Source: Diplolepis rosae (taxonomy: Eukaryota; Arthropoda; Insecta; Hymenoptera; Diplolepididae). Taken from it: a stretch of 64,000 nucleotides of DNA. The position numbers and the translations under genes are program-made. The notes beneath the pieces are model-generated. The model did no database searches, was not told the DNA's origin, and saw only the letters and a program-made list of their open reading frames with translations. Each line of letters opens with the position of its first letter. The first letter of the stretch is position 1. Shown one piece after another: positions 30,026 to 43,710 of the stretch. Location: assembly GCA_030998225.1 (NCBI GenBank), contig JAPYXD010000586.1, positions 134,501 through 198,500 on the forward strand. Reading direction: 5' to 3'.

Positions 30026-33000
30026 CCCTAGCGGAAACGTGTGAGAGAACGGTCATAGAATACTCTGACCGTTCTCTGACCCTTCTATAACCGTTCTATG
30101 ACCTCGAATTATTGCGGCTAAGAACGTAAGAACGGTAAAAAAGACATTAAAAGCATTGCAATTATGATCCTGTGGCAAAATTTGAATTGGAAGGTCAAGC
30201 AATAAATACAATTATCTTATTTTTTAGCGATAAAAACTAGAAAAACATAATACCTGTCACTGAAGGCGGCTTCAACTGCTCTCAGTAGAATTTTGCGCGC
30301 TAAATTTAAAAACAGAATTTAAGATTAAGAAATGCAAATGTATAAGATAAATAAATTTAATAATGAACTTTACGTAATAGAAGTTGCTAAAATTAATTAA
30401 AGTTGCATGAATAATGTAAACAGAATTTTTTAAAGTCTCTGATGTCAATCAATTGTCATTTATTACTTTTGTACACGATGCGACTTTACCGACCGCCGTA
30501 ACAAATCAAACAAATCATTTGGATTAAGAAATGCAAATGTGTAAAATAAATTAATTTTATAATGACATTTACATAATAAAAGTTGCGATGATATAAAAAC
30601 TAGGATGAGCGGAGAAAAAATAGAATAGGAAAAAGAATAAGCAATAGCAGACTCACGATAGAATGTACGAATAGAAGAGGAAAAAGAGAACGAAGGAGAG
30701 AGAGAGAGATATCTAGTACACGTACACCCATGCACTGTTTATCGCCACAGCTTTCTGCCGTTTGTCAATTCCTCCTTTCGTTCGCCTATGCACATGCCTA
30801 ATATACTGGTCTCTTTTAGAAAATCTTGATGCGCTCTACTGTGCATCGCGAGGCTAGCATTCATCTCATAATTGCATCTCCTCCTCACACACCTATCCTT
30901 GCTCAAATGCTTTAGCCAGCTGATCTCCCGCCACAAAAGCCACGTGCTTTTTGTAACTAAAACCCAACGCTCATCTGAATACTTAAATAATTATGTTAAA
31001 GCTTTAGTCCACTTAAAGATTATAAGCCTAGACTAATTAAATATATATATTTCGATTTACTCTGAAATATATTGAAAACTAAAATTGTTTCTACAATTTG
31101 ATGGCCATGCATCAAATACTAAAAATTGATGAGCACATTTCCTTTCTCACGATAGGAGTAGAAAGAGGGGAGAAATAATTGCATTCTAAAAATCAGCAAA
31201 TGGCGCAATAACCACATCAGCACTTGTGCAAATTCCTAAATCCTCCCTGCCATTATTACCTCTGTCCAATCATTAATTCCTTAATCATCAAAAAACCCTA
31301 CCATGCTCACCTCGCGATGAACTAGTAAAGCGGATCAAGGCAAAATCAAATTCGCAGTTACTCGAGCAACCCGGTACTATCCGGAACTACTCGGACAGTA
31401 GGGAATATACTTTTCTCTACTTTTGCCCGTCTGCGATCTAGATCGGCAGTTCCTAAATCCTCGTTAGTTGATTGAACCCGTAAAACTCTTTCTAACGAAA
31501 TTATTTATTTGGAATCGTGTCGGGCGGACGTAAAATACAAAAGTCTTCATCTAGACAGAAGCAATTCTTTTATTTGATTATATCAGAATTAAATTCTTTC
31601 TTCGGCGGGCTATTTTTAAAGTCCAATTCGTTTAATAAAAAAACGGCAAAAAGGTGCGCTAAATCGCGGAAAAATTAATACTACCGAATCTCAAAACGGT
31701 AGTGATAATTTTTCATAAAATATTGTAATTAGATTTAATAGGAAAATTCTAGCGGCGAAGAGGGCGAATTTAAAAGCACTGAACCCTTTTCTGGTTAAAA
31801 GCCAACCGTTATTTTCTCTTATTAAGCCTAATAGAAAGTGGCAAAAACAATATTTGTGTGCGCGTGTGCTATGCGCGACTCGCAAATCGGACAAAGTGTG
31901 ATTTGGAACAACACTCAACAGAAAACCATTGCCCAGTCTAGGACGAATCAGGAACTAAGGGAAAAATCTCTCCCTCTCTCTCGCACTCTCCTGGGACTGG
32001 TAGATGTAAGGAAAACTAGTAGTAAGGTATCGTCCCAATATATGTATTTATTTGTATATCCTTTTTATACGGAAATTAAACACTAAAACTGGAAATCTTC
32101 CTGTGTTCAAGTTTTCTTTTCCAAAAATCAAAGAGGGTTTTCTTAAAAGCAGGGTATAGCCTCCTCAGTCAGAGGAGAGGGCAAATACGATCCCAGATTA
32201 AAAACAACTTTTGGTTTATTTAATTTATAATTTCCTAAATTGAAATTTGGCAGTTTGGAGCCTCAAGCGGGCGTATAATCGAATTTAATATTTTTATTAT
32301 AATAAATTTAATTATTCGTACGTAACAAAAACTAATTAAAGTCTACAGCCATCCGCTATTGTGTCCTTTATTATGTCCTAGAGTTTCAGCTGAAAAAATT
32401 CATTATTGTTGAAAAATCTTGGGGAATTGATATTTTTCAGTCAATAGCAAAAGAGCTTTTCTATACAGAATTATGTCGAATTTACAAAAAAGCACGTTAT
32501 ACAATTAAAATTAATACAAGTGCGTACTTATGTTGTTACATCAGAAACGTAACATTTCTCTTCTTAAAAGATCTCCTCGTTTTATGTAAGGATCAGAAGG
32601 ATCCTCTCCAAAGGATGAGGAATAATCAGTGATTGAGAATGGTTAATGATATAAGATATATTTATTGACGATAAAATAATAAATACGAGTAAGCACCATG
32701 AAATTGGAAATTTGAATTGTATTACTGAAATACCTTTGTACTTACCCCGAGTGAAATTTGCCTGATGATTTATCGAGTCCAGTGGAGCGAAGGTGGTCAG
32801 TTGAATCTTCGTTGAGATCCTTGAGATAGTACTTGTTTGATGGGAAATTCGTTGTTGAGACGGTTGGTCTAGTCGATTCTTGATCCAAGTTTAGAGAGAA
32901 TTTTGGAAGGTGATTCCCTTTCACTTTCTAATGTCGTTGAACTCAGCGTCGAATAAGAATTTGTCTGAGTAGTGGTAAAATCTGATGAGGCTGGACTGAA

Positions 33001-35424
33001 CTCGTAGTGATGTTATGCCGAAAGATTAAGGTATATAATTAATGACCTCGCTTGTATGTCACCAAGTGCCTTCTTCAGGGTAATAGAGAAGAACTGTTGA
33101 GCGGGCCTCGCGCTCTACATTATATAGGCCTCTTAATGCTATAGTTATCTAGAGTAGTGGAAAACTAGTAGAAGTTTCTCGTAAACAATAACAGGAAGCT
33201 AAGGAGAGTATCTTATCATTATCATGCAACAGCAGCAGGAAGCTATAGGGCATATCTTGTCATTATCAAGACTTCTAACAGTGTAAACATCTCTACTCGC
33301 GGCGTAGAGATGATGGTACTGGACTGACTTCTCTTGGGACTTTTGCTTTTTATAGAACTTTTGCAAGGTTGCCTATGGCAGGAGCAAGAAAAAGCTGTAC
33401 CACCTTTTCCATATTTGGTATTAAGATCGGATGAGTTGCCTTCTCTGATGACTCGTGCTCCAATGAGATTCATTACCTGGCACTAATGTCGCAATCTATT
33501 TTATCTGTTATTCGAATCTAACGAAAAGGTCAACTACTGTGGAAGTAAAAACAAGGTGTACGATCTTTTCCATATTTTGGTATTGAAGCTTAAGGTCGAA
33601 TGAGTTGCCTTCACCGATGACTCACGTTCTGATGAAATTCATTACTTGGCGTTAATGTCACAGCCAAATATATCTATTTAGATTTGCCTTTCGATTTTAA
33701 CGATCTTCTTATTTCTTGTTAGATCTTGCTGTTGAGTCGATATAATCAAGGACGTCGTAATGCTGCCTTGATCCCTTCATTGGTTCCTTAATTTGTTTAT
33801 TACTCTAGGTGGTAGAGTCGCGGGACGTGACAATATCATAAAATTTCTTGGAATTGTTGTAAAAAGTTTTTCTGAATTAGTCATGGAATTCATTTCTGTG
33901 TTAGCTATAAGCGTAATATTATGTTATATTTTTTAGAAGATTATTGTGGATTTATATAATTTATTTGTAAAATAGATCTTATTTGGAATTAGATTTTTAA
34001 TCAATTTGATGTGAGAACTAAGTTAATTTTATTAAATCAATGGGAAATGTAATTTTGAATAAAATGTACATATCAAATAAAATACATAAATTCACAATTA
34101 TCTCCTAAAAAAAACATAAGAATAACATAACTCTACTCGTATTGAATGATATTGTTTGTATAATTGCATATTTATCTAATTTTAGTTTTAGGAGACGCAC
34201 TAATATTAATTTTGATTGTATACCATGCTCTTTTGTAAATTCGACATAATTCTGTATAGAAAAACTCTTTTATGCTATTGACTGAATAATATCAATTCCC
34301 CCAGATTTTTCAACAATAATTAATTTTTTCAGCTGAAACTCTAGGACATAATAAAGGACACGATAGCGGATGACTGTAGGCTTTAATTAGTTTTGAGCAA
34401 TTAAATAAGTTTTAGTTTGGATAAAACAGGAATTATTATTTTTTATTTTTTAGAAGTAATTAAAGTCTACAGACATTCGCTAATATGACCTTTATTATGT
34501 CCTAAATTTTCAAATAACAAAATTTATTTTTATGGGAAAATCCTGGGGGGAAACTGATATTATTGATTTAGTTAGCTGTACTTGTTGATACGTGATCTTA
34601 AGTTCTTCGAATTGGATATACATCTGTATATTAGAGGTAATATCACCCAAAATAATGCAAATACAAATACTGTCAAATTATAAATATTTTTTCTCTTATT
34701 TTGCGTATTTTGAATTACCCCAAATCATTTATCAATACTTTTTAGAAAATACTTTTTAGGATTTGTGACTGTGGTCCATGAATTCGCATCATGCATAAAA
34801 GTAAAAAATGAAAATTGAATGACATCAGACTTTACATTATTCATGCAACTTTAATTAATATCAGCAACTTTTATTACGTAAATGTCATTATTAAATTAAT
34901 TTATTTTACACATTTGCATTTCTTGATCCAAATAATTTGTTGGATTTGTTACGGCGGTCGGTAAAGTCGCATCATGCACAAAAGAAAAAAATTACAATTG
35001 AATGACATAAGAGGCTTTAAAAAATACTGTTTACATTATTCATGCAACTTTAATTAATTTTAGCAACTTCTATTACGTAAAGTTCATTATTAAATTTATT
35101 TATCTTATACATTTGCATTTCTTAATCTTAAATTCTGTTTTTAAATTTAGCGCGCAAAATGCTACTGAGAGCAGTTGAAGCCGCCTTCAGTGACAGGTAT
35201 TATGTTTTTCTAGTTTTTATCGCTGAAAAATAAGATAATTGTATTTATTGCTTGACCTTCCAATTCAAATTTTGCCACAGAATCATAATTGCAATGCTTT
35301 TAATGTCTTTTTTTACCGTTCTTACGTTCTTAGCCGTAATAATGCGAGTCATAGAACGGTTATAGAAGGGTCAGAGAACGGTCAGAGTATTCTATGACCT
35401 TTCTCTCACACGGGTCCGCTAGGG
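30026..35424. mobile_element. 5.4-kb long-TIR non-autonomous DNA element, copy 1
   Basis: The ends are CCCTAGCGGA...GTGTGAGAGAA and the complement, closing CCGCTAGGG at 35,424. Arms of about 570 bp are inverted (30,026-30,590 with 34,840-35,424), about 95% alike near the tips. The insertion site is defined by a related empty site at 51,745-51,775, giving a TT target duplication. Subterminal AGAACGGT/ACCGTTCT words occur four times (30,046; 30,068; 30,090; 30,129), and 170-200 bp direct repeats follow in each arm. No transposase frame is present. Interior: a 0.93-kb dispersed repeat (31,398-32,325), inner inverted arms (32,325-32,527 with 34,195-34,400) and LTR-like sequence. CCCTAG ends recall piggyBac, but TTAA is absent, so the superfamily is unassigned. 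Confidence 0.8.
32532..33832 (-). mobile_element. LTR-like sequence with promoter, exon and splice donor
   Basis: On the minus strand it starts TGTCACGTCCCGCGACTC (33,832). Two ~90-bp direct repeats follow (GAATGAATTTCATC-type, near 33,660-33,560 and 33,480-33,400; shared GAAGGCAACTCAT). Next come TTCTATAAAAAGC (near 33,350) and GGCCTATATAATG (near 33,110). An open 60-residue frame (32,742-32,924) ends CACTCGGG directly at a GTAAGTAC donor. A TG..CA span to 32,532 is possible but no target duplication was found. Repeats upstream of a TATA box fit an LTR U3. A copy lies at +6,825. Confidence 0.42.
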
Positions 35425-36097
35425 TTGAAGGTATAAAAATAACAAACACATACTCTCTGATTCCAGTACAAAATAATTAAAAGTTTCCTCTACTACTCGA
35501 GGCTTCACAAAAGTAACTAAAAACTTCAAATATACCCAAAAATATTAGTTCAGTTTCAAAACCAAAAACTACACGGCGGGCAAAGATAGGCGATGCGCGG
35601 AAGACAAATTATATAAATTCTAAAGACTTTCATCACGTGACTACGTCAGGCACGTGCACGCTGCTGTTTGTAACATCTTAGGTATGGAGTTTTAATTTCC
35701 CATATTCTATATTTCGAATATAAATTAATTAATGTCTTACGTAAAACACAATTGTCAAAAGAATAAAGCCATTTTACCTTTTTCTTGCAGAAAATTTCTG
35801 CGACAAACGCTTTGCAGACGTTTGATATCGTCCATCAGCCCGTTTACGAACTGAGGACATTGTAAATAAATCCAAGAGTCACTTCTTTTCTTTCAGATAC
35901 TTCTTCTTCTTCTTCTTCTTCTACAAATCTAGGAATCACTAATTCTTCCTAATGCTTATTTTTGTGATATCAAAATATATCGTACTTTATGACAATGGAC
36001 TAATAAAATCATTGAGATGAGAAATGAAACGAGATGTTCGAGCCCACATTACGCTGTTAACCAATCATAGCGTACTAAACGTTTGAAACACCTAATC

Positions 36098-39000
36098 ACA
36101 CTGCCGAGTGCCGGGCGATGGTTGAAAAGACACTGGAGAAACTCGTTGGTAGCCGAGTGCCGGGCGAAGATTGAAGAAGACACTGCCGAGTGCCGGGCGA
36201 TGGTTGAAAAGACACTGACTTTTGCCAATTAGCAGCTAGTTTTATAGGCCCTCATCTGGGGCGAAATCCCGTCTATTATGAGTTGCGAACAATGCGTTCG
36301 CGTGTTTTCCAAGAATTGTTTTGTTAAATGCTGGTTATGAGTTCGGTGCGTGCTAAACTTGTCTTTTCCGGTGGTCAGAATCGCCATATTAGGAAAAGAT
36401 CTAGAGCAGTACTCCTACTCTTTGGTTTCTCCGATTTTCCTTCTTTCCGTAGCGGCAAACCCCCCGCTTAATCTTCTACCTGTGCCTACCGGTCTGGGAG
36501 GTTTGTTGACATAACACGGTGAGACGGAGTTCCTCTTCCAAAAATAGCTAATACCTTTTCTATGTTCATTCACTAATTCTCACCTCTCTTTTTCCCTTTA
36601 CAACTTGTTTGCGTTACGCATCTAGTGCTTCCGCATATTTTACAATTGTGGATTCGTTGATTAATATAAAAAGTATTATAATTATTTATGTAATAGAGAT
36701 GGTCACAGGACGTGACAGATGTTTGTTTGCGATATCTAAGATATTAATCCAGAGAACTCAATATTTTAAACCGGAATATCTCAGATTTTAAACTGAAAAC
36801 GGCTATATAAATAACATGTTATTGAGGTTAAAAAATTCATTCTAAAGATTCCCTAGCGGAAACGTGTGAGAGAACGGTCATAGAATACTCTGACCGTTCT
36901 CTGACCCTTCTATAACCGTTCTATGACCTCGAATTATTGCGGCTAAGAACGTAAGAACGGTAAAAAAGACATTAAAAGCATTGCAATTATGATCCTGTGG
37001 CAAAATTTGAATTGGAAGGTCAAGCAATAAATACAATTATCTTATTTTTTAGCGATAAAAACTAGAAAAACATAATACCTGTCACTGAAGGCGGCTTCAA
37101 CTGCTCTCAGTAGAATTTTGCGCGCTAAATTTAAAAACAGAATTTAAGATTAAGAAATGCAAATGTATAAGATAAATAAATTTAATAATGAACTTTACGT
37201 AATAGAAGTTGCTAAAATTAATTAAAGTTGCATGAATAATGTAAACAGAATTTTTTAAAGTCTCTGATGTCAATCAATTGTCATTTATTACTTTTGTACA
37301 CGATGCGACTTTACCGACCGCCGTAACAAATCAAACAAATCATTTGGATTAAGAAATGCAAATGTGTAAAATAAATTAATTTTATAATGACATTTACATA
37401 ATAAAAGTTGCGATGATATAAAAACTAGGATGAGCGGAGAAAAAATAGAATAGGAAAAAGAATAAGCAATAGCAGACTCACGATAGAATGTACGAATAGA
37501 AGAGGAAAAAGAGAACGAAGGAGAGAGAGAGAGATATCTAGTACACGTACACCCATGCACTGTTTATCGCCACAGCTTTCTGCCGTTTGTCAATTCCTCC
37601 TTTCGTTCGCCTATGCACATGCCTAATATACTGGTCTCTTTTAGAAAATCTTGATGCGCTCTACTGTGCATCGCGAGGCTAGCATTCATCTCATAATTGC
37701 ATCTCCTCCTCACACACCTATCCTTGCTCAAATGCTTTAGCCAGCTGATCTCCCGCCACAAAAGCCACGTGCTTTTTGTAACTAAAACCCAACGCTCATC
37801 TGAATACTTAAATAATTATGTTAAAGCTTTAGTCCACTTAAAGATTATAAGCCTAGACTAATTAAATATATATATTTCGATTTACTCTGAAATATATTGA
37901 AAACTAAAATTGTTTCTACAATTTGATGGCCATGCATCAAATACTAAAAATTGATGAGCACATTTCCTTTCTCACGATAGGAGTAGAAAGAGGGGAGAAA
38001 TAATTGCATTCTAAAAATCAGCAAATGGCGCAATAACCACATCAGCACTTGTGCAAATTCCTAAATCCTCCCTGCCATTATTACCTCTGTCCAATCATTA
38101 ATTCCTTAATCATCAAAAAACCCTACCATGCTCACCTCGCGATGAACTAGTAAAGCGGATCAAGGCAAAATCAAATTCGCAGTTACTCGAGCAACCCGGT
38201 ACTATCCGGAACTACTCGGACAGTAGGGAATATACTTTTCTCTACTTTTGCCCGTCTGCGATCTAGATCGGCAGTTCCTAAATCCTCGTTAGTTGATTGA
38301 ACCCGTAAAACTCTTTCTAACGAAATTATTTATTTGGAATCGTGTCGGGCGGACGTAAAATACAAAAGTCTTCATCTAGACAGAAGCAATTCTTTTATTT
38401 GATTATATCAGAATTAAATTCTTTCTTCGGCGGGCTATTTTTAAAGTCCAATTCGTTTAATAAAAAAACGGCAAAAAGGTGCGCTAAATCGCGGAAAAAT
38501 TAATACTACCGAATCTCAAAACGGTAGTGATAATTTTTCATAAAATATTGTAATTAGATTTAATAGGAAAATTCTAGCGGCGAAGAGGGCGAATTTAAAA
38601 GCACTGAACCCTTTTCTGGTTAAAAGCCAACCGTTATTTTCTCTTATTAAGCCTAATAGAAAGTGGCAAAAACAATATTTGTGTGCGCGTGTGCTATGCG
38701 CGACTCGCAAATCGGACAAAGTGTGATTTGGAACAACACTCAACAGAAAACCATTGCCCAGTCTAGGACGAATCAGGAACTAAGGGAAAAATCTCTCCCT
38801 CTCTCTCGCACTCTCCTGGGACTGGTAGATGTAAGGAAAACTAGTAGTAAGGTATCGTCCCAATATATGTATTTATTTGTATATCCTTTTTATACGGAAA
38901 TTAAACACTAAAACTGGAAATCTTCCTGTGTTCAAGTTTTCTTTTCCAAAAATCAAAGAGGGTTTTCTTAAAAGCAGGGTATAGCCTCCTCAGTCAGAGG

Positions 39001-42000
39001 AGAGGGCAAATACGATCCCAGATTAAAAACAACTTTTGGTTTATTTAATTTATAATTTCCTAAATTGAAATTTGGCAGTTTGGAGCCTCAAGCGGGCGTA
39101 TAATCGAATTTAATATTTTTATTATAATAAATTTAATTATTCGTACGTAACAAAAACTAATTAAAGTCTACAGCCATCCGCTATTGTGTCCTTTATTATG
39201 TCCTAGAGTTTCAGCTGAAAAAATTCATTATTGTTGAAAAATCTTGGGGAATTGATATTTTTCAGTCAATAGCAAAAGAGCTTTTCTATACAGAATTATG
39301 TCGAATTTACAAAAAAGCACGTTATACAATTAAAATTAATACAAGTGCGTACTTATGTTGTTACATCAGAAACGTAACATTTCTCTTCTTAAAAGATCTC
39401 CTCGTTTTATGTAAGGATCAGAAGGATCCTCTCCAAAGGATGAGGAATAATCAGTGATTGAGAATGGTTAATGATATAAGATATATTTATTGACGATAAA
39501 ATAATAAATACGAGTAAGCACCATGAAATTGGAAATTTGAATTGTATTACTGAAATACCTTTGTACTTACCCCGAGTGAAATTTGCCTGATGATTTATCG
39601 AGTCCAGTGGAGCGAAGGTGGTCAGTTGAATCTTCGTTGAGATCCTTGAGATAGTACTTGTTTGATGGGAAATTCGTTGTTGAGACGGTTGGTCTAGTCG
39701 ATTCTTGATCCAAGTTTAGAGAGAATTTTGGAAGGTGATTCCCTTTCACTTTCTAATGTCGTTGAACTCAGCGTCGAATAAGAATTTGTCTGAGTAGTGG
39801 TAAAATCTGATGAGGCTGGACTGAACTCGTAGTGATGTTATGCCGAAAGATTAAGGTATATAATTAATGACCTCGCTTGTATGTCACCAAGTGCCTTCTT
39901 CAGGGTAATAGAGAAGAACTGTTGATCGGGCCTCGCGCTCTACATTATATAGGCCTCTTAATGCTATAGTTATCTAGAGTAGTGGAAAACTAGTAGAAGT
40001 TTCTCGTAAACAATAACAGGAAGCTAAGGAGAGTATCTTATCATTATCATGCAACAGCAGCAGGAAGCTATAGGGCATATCTTGTCATTATCAAGACTTC
40101 TAACAGTGTAAACATCTCTACTCGCGGCGTAGAGATGATGGTACTGGACTGACTTCTCTTGGGACTTTTGCTTTTTATAGAACTTTTGCAAGGTTGCCTA
40201 TGGCAGGAGCAAGAAAAAGCTGTACCACCTTTTCCATATTTGGTATTAAGATCGGATGAGTTGCCTTCTCTGATGACTCGTGCTCCAATGAGATTCATTA
40301 CCTGGCACTAATGTCGCAATCTATTTTATCTGTTATTCGAATCTAACGAAAAGGTCAACTACTGTGGAAGTAAAAACAAGATGTACGATCTTTTCCATAT
40401 TTTGGTATTGAAGCTTAAGGTCGAATGAGTTGCCTTTACCGATAAGACACGTTCCGATGAAATTCATTACTTGGCGTTAATGTCACAGCCAAATATATCT
40501 ATTTAGATTTGCCTTTCGATTTTAACGATCTTCTTATTTCTTGTTAGATCTTGCTGTTGAGTCGATATAATCAAGGACGTCGTAATGCTGCCTTGATCCC
40601 TTCATTGGTTCCTTAATTTGTTTATTACTCTAGGTGGTAGAGTCGCGGGACGTGACAATATCATAAAATTTCTTGGAATTGTTGTAAAAAGTTTTTCTGA
40701 ATTAGTCATGGAATTCATTTCTGTGTTAGCTATAAGCGTAATATTATGTTATATTTTTTAGAAGATTATTGTGGATTTATATAATTTATTTGTAAAATAG
40801 ATCTTATTTGGAATTAGATTTTTAATCAATTTGATGTGAGAACTAAGTTAATTTTATTAAATCAATGGGAAATGTAATTTTGAATAAAATGTACATATCA
40901 AATAAAATACATAAATTCACAATTATCTCCTAAAAAAAACATAAGAATAACATAACTCTACTCGTATTGAATGATATTGTTTGTATAATTGCATATTTAT
41001 CTAATTTTAGTTTTAGGAGACGCACTAATATTAATTTTGATTGTATACCATGCTCTTTTGTAAATTCGACATAATTCTGTATAGAAAAACTCTTTTATGC
41101 TATTGACTGAATAATATCAATTCCCCCAGATTTTTCAACAATAATTAATTTTTTCAGCTGAAACTCTAGGACATAATAAAGGACACGATAGCGGATGACT
41201 GTAGGCTTTAATTAGTTTTGAGCAATTAAATAAGTTTTAGTTTGGATAAAACAGGAATTATTATTTTTTATTTTTTAGAAGTAATTAAAGTCTACAGACA
41301 TTCGCTAATATGACCTTTATTATGTCCTAAATTTTCAAATAACAAAATTTATTTTTATGGGAAAATCCTGGGGGGAAACTGATATTATTGATTTAGTTAG
41401 CTGTACTTGTTGATACGTGATCTTAAGTTCTTCGAATTGGATATACATCTGTATATTAGAGGTAATATCACCCAAAATAATGCAAATACAAATACTGTCA
41501 AATTATAAATATTTTTTCTCTTATTTTGCGTATTTTGAATTACCCCAAATCATTTATCAATACTTTTTAGAAAATACTTTTTAGGATTTGTGACTGTGGT
41601 CCATGAATTCGCATCATGCATAAAAGTAAAAAATGAAAATTGAATGACATCAGACTTTACATTATTCATGCAACTTTAATTAATATCAGCAACTTTTATT
41701 ACGTAAATGTCATTATTAAATTAATTTATTTTACACATTTGCATTTCTTGATCCAAATAATTTGTTGGATTTGTTACGGCGGTCGGTAAAGTCGCATCAT
41801 GCACAAAAGAAAAAAATTACAATTGAATGACATAAGAGGCTTTAAAAAATACTGTTTACATTATTCATGCAACTTTAATTAATTTTAGCAACTTCTATTA
41901 CGTAAAGTTCATTATTAAATTTATTTATCTTATACATTTGCATTTCTTAATCTTAAATTCTGTTTTTAAATTTAGCGCGCAAAATGCTACTGAGAGCAGT

Positions 42001-42922
42001 TGAAGCCGCCTTCAGTGACAGGTATTATGTTTTTCTAGTTTTTATCGCTGAAAAATAAGATAATTGTATTTATTGCTTGACCTTCCAATTCAAATTTTGC
42101 CACAGAATCATAATTGCAATGCTTTTAATGTCTTTTTTTACCGTTCTTACGTTCTTAGCCGTAATAATGCGAGTCATAGAACGGTTATAGAAGGGTCAGA
42201 GAACGGTCAGAGTATTCTATGACCTTTCTCTCACACGGGTCCGCTAGGGTTGAAGGTATAAAAATAACAAACACATACTCTCTGATTCCAGTACAAAATA
42301 ATTAAAAGTTTCCTCTACTACTCGAGGCTTCACAAAAGTAACTAAAAACTTCAAATATACCCAAAAATATTAGTTCAGTTTCAAAACCAAAAACTACACG
42401 GCGGGCAAAGATAGGCGATGCGCGGAAGACAAATTATATAAATTCTAAAGACTTTCATCACGTGACTACGTCAGGCACGTGCACGCTGCTGTTTGTAACA
42501 TCTTAGGTATGGAGTTTTAATTTCCCATATTCTATATTTCGAATATAAATTAATTAATGTCTTACGTAAAACACAATTGTCAAAAGAATAAAGCCATTTT
42601 ACCTTTTTCTTGCAGAAAATTTCTGCGACAAACGATTTGCAGACGTTTGATATCGTCCATCAGCCTGTTTACGAACTCAGGACATTGTAAATTAATCCAA
42701 AAATCACTTATTCTCTTTCAAATACTTCTTCTTCTTCTTCTTCTTCTGAAAATCCAGAAATCACTAACTCTTCCAAATGCTTATTTTTTTTATATCAAAA
42801 TATATCGTACTTTATGACAATGGACTAATAAAATCATTGAGATGAGAAATCAAACGAGATGCTCGAGCACACATTACGCTGTTAACCAATCATAGCGTAC
42901 TAAACGTTTGAAACATTTAATC
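36098..42922. repeat. 6,825-bp tandem duplication, unit 2
   Basis: Second copy of the unit. The junction with unit 1 joins ...CCTAATC to ACACTGCCGAG at 36,097/36,098 with no shared bases visible. Homology ends exactly at 42,922 (AATC, then TCATTGG against ACACTG). All sub-features of unit 1 apply at +6,825. Confidence 0.95.
36851..42249. mobile_element. 5.4-kb long-TIR DNA element, copy 2
   Basis: Same element at +6,825, carried by the tandem duplication rather than by a second insertion: its flanks are the same as copy 1. It shares all interior features, with the few base changes listed for the duplication. Confidence 0.85.
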
Positions 42923-43710
42923 TCATTGGTCTAGATTTCCATGGATTATTGTTTTTAGGAATGGACAGATGTCACGTATCCATGACAGTTATATTATATA
43001 TTATAATTATATAATACTATTATGCTATTATATCATATAACACGTTTTATTGTTGTTATAAATATTGTTGCTAGATACATCTAATTGTTTTTATAAATAA
43101 TTTCACTATGACTATTAACTAAATGTCAATAAACAATTGATTTTATTGATAAAATATGAAGTAAAACAAATGTCACTTTTTATTATCAACTATTATTATT
43201 ACTATTGTTAATAATAACAATTAACGAAATGCAACAAATGTTATATAACAACAGTATTACTTCAATCTTTGTATTTAAAATTATTATTGATAATTTATAT
43301 TGTTGTTAAGAATAATTGTCAAAATGCAATAAATATTAAATAATAACAATGTTACTTCATTTTTTGTATTTCCAATAATTGTCAATCACCATTATTATAA
43401 TTATTTTATATTGTTATTAAAAGTTGCAAAAAGTATTATATAACAATAATGTTACTTCAAATTTTATAATAATAATGTTTATAATACTTATCATTGTTGT
43501 AATATTCTTATTTGATGTTAATCAACGATCAGCAATTAATTTTAAAATACGTTATTTTTAATAAATATTCAAATCAGTATTATTATTATTATTATGTTAT
43601 TTTATAAACAAAAACAATGTTTAAATATAAAGATTTATAGAATTATAAACAAATCATAAGCACCATTTATGTACAATAATTGTATTTTAATTACTCTATT
43701 ACGTACCTAT
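42923..43710. repeat. Very AT-rich degenerate repeats
   Basis: About 43,000-43,620 consists of ATTATT/AATAAT-rich sequence. A loose unit recurs three to four times: AATGCAAYAAATRTTAWATAA, then AACARTGTTACTTCA (43,225; 43,335; 43,430), with a period of about 100-115 bp. No gene. Confidence 0.5.

Larger units (their letters stand above)
29273..36097. repeat. 6,825-bp tandem duplication, unit 1
   Basis: Every landmark from 29,273 to 36,097 recurs 6,825 bp further on. Most of the unit appears identical by eye. Exceptions are one base at 33,101 (G against T at 39,926), a cluster of six changes at 33,556-33,629, and the last 288 bp (35,810-36,097), which differ at roughly one base in ten. The content is an LTR-like region (29,400-29,895), part of an old CACKG-type repeat, and the 5.4-kb TIR element. 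Confidence 0.95.

Noticed and set aside
30026..30040. piggyBac assignment from CCCTAG tips
   Set aside because: The flanks read GATT/TTGA, not TTAA, and the empty site supports a TT duplication.
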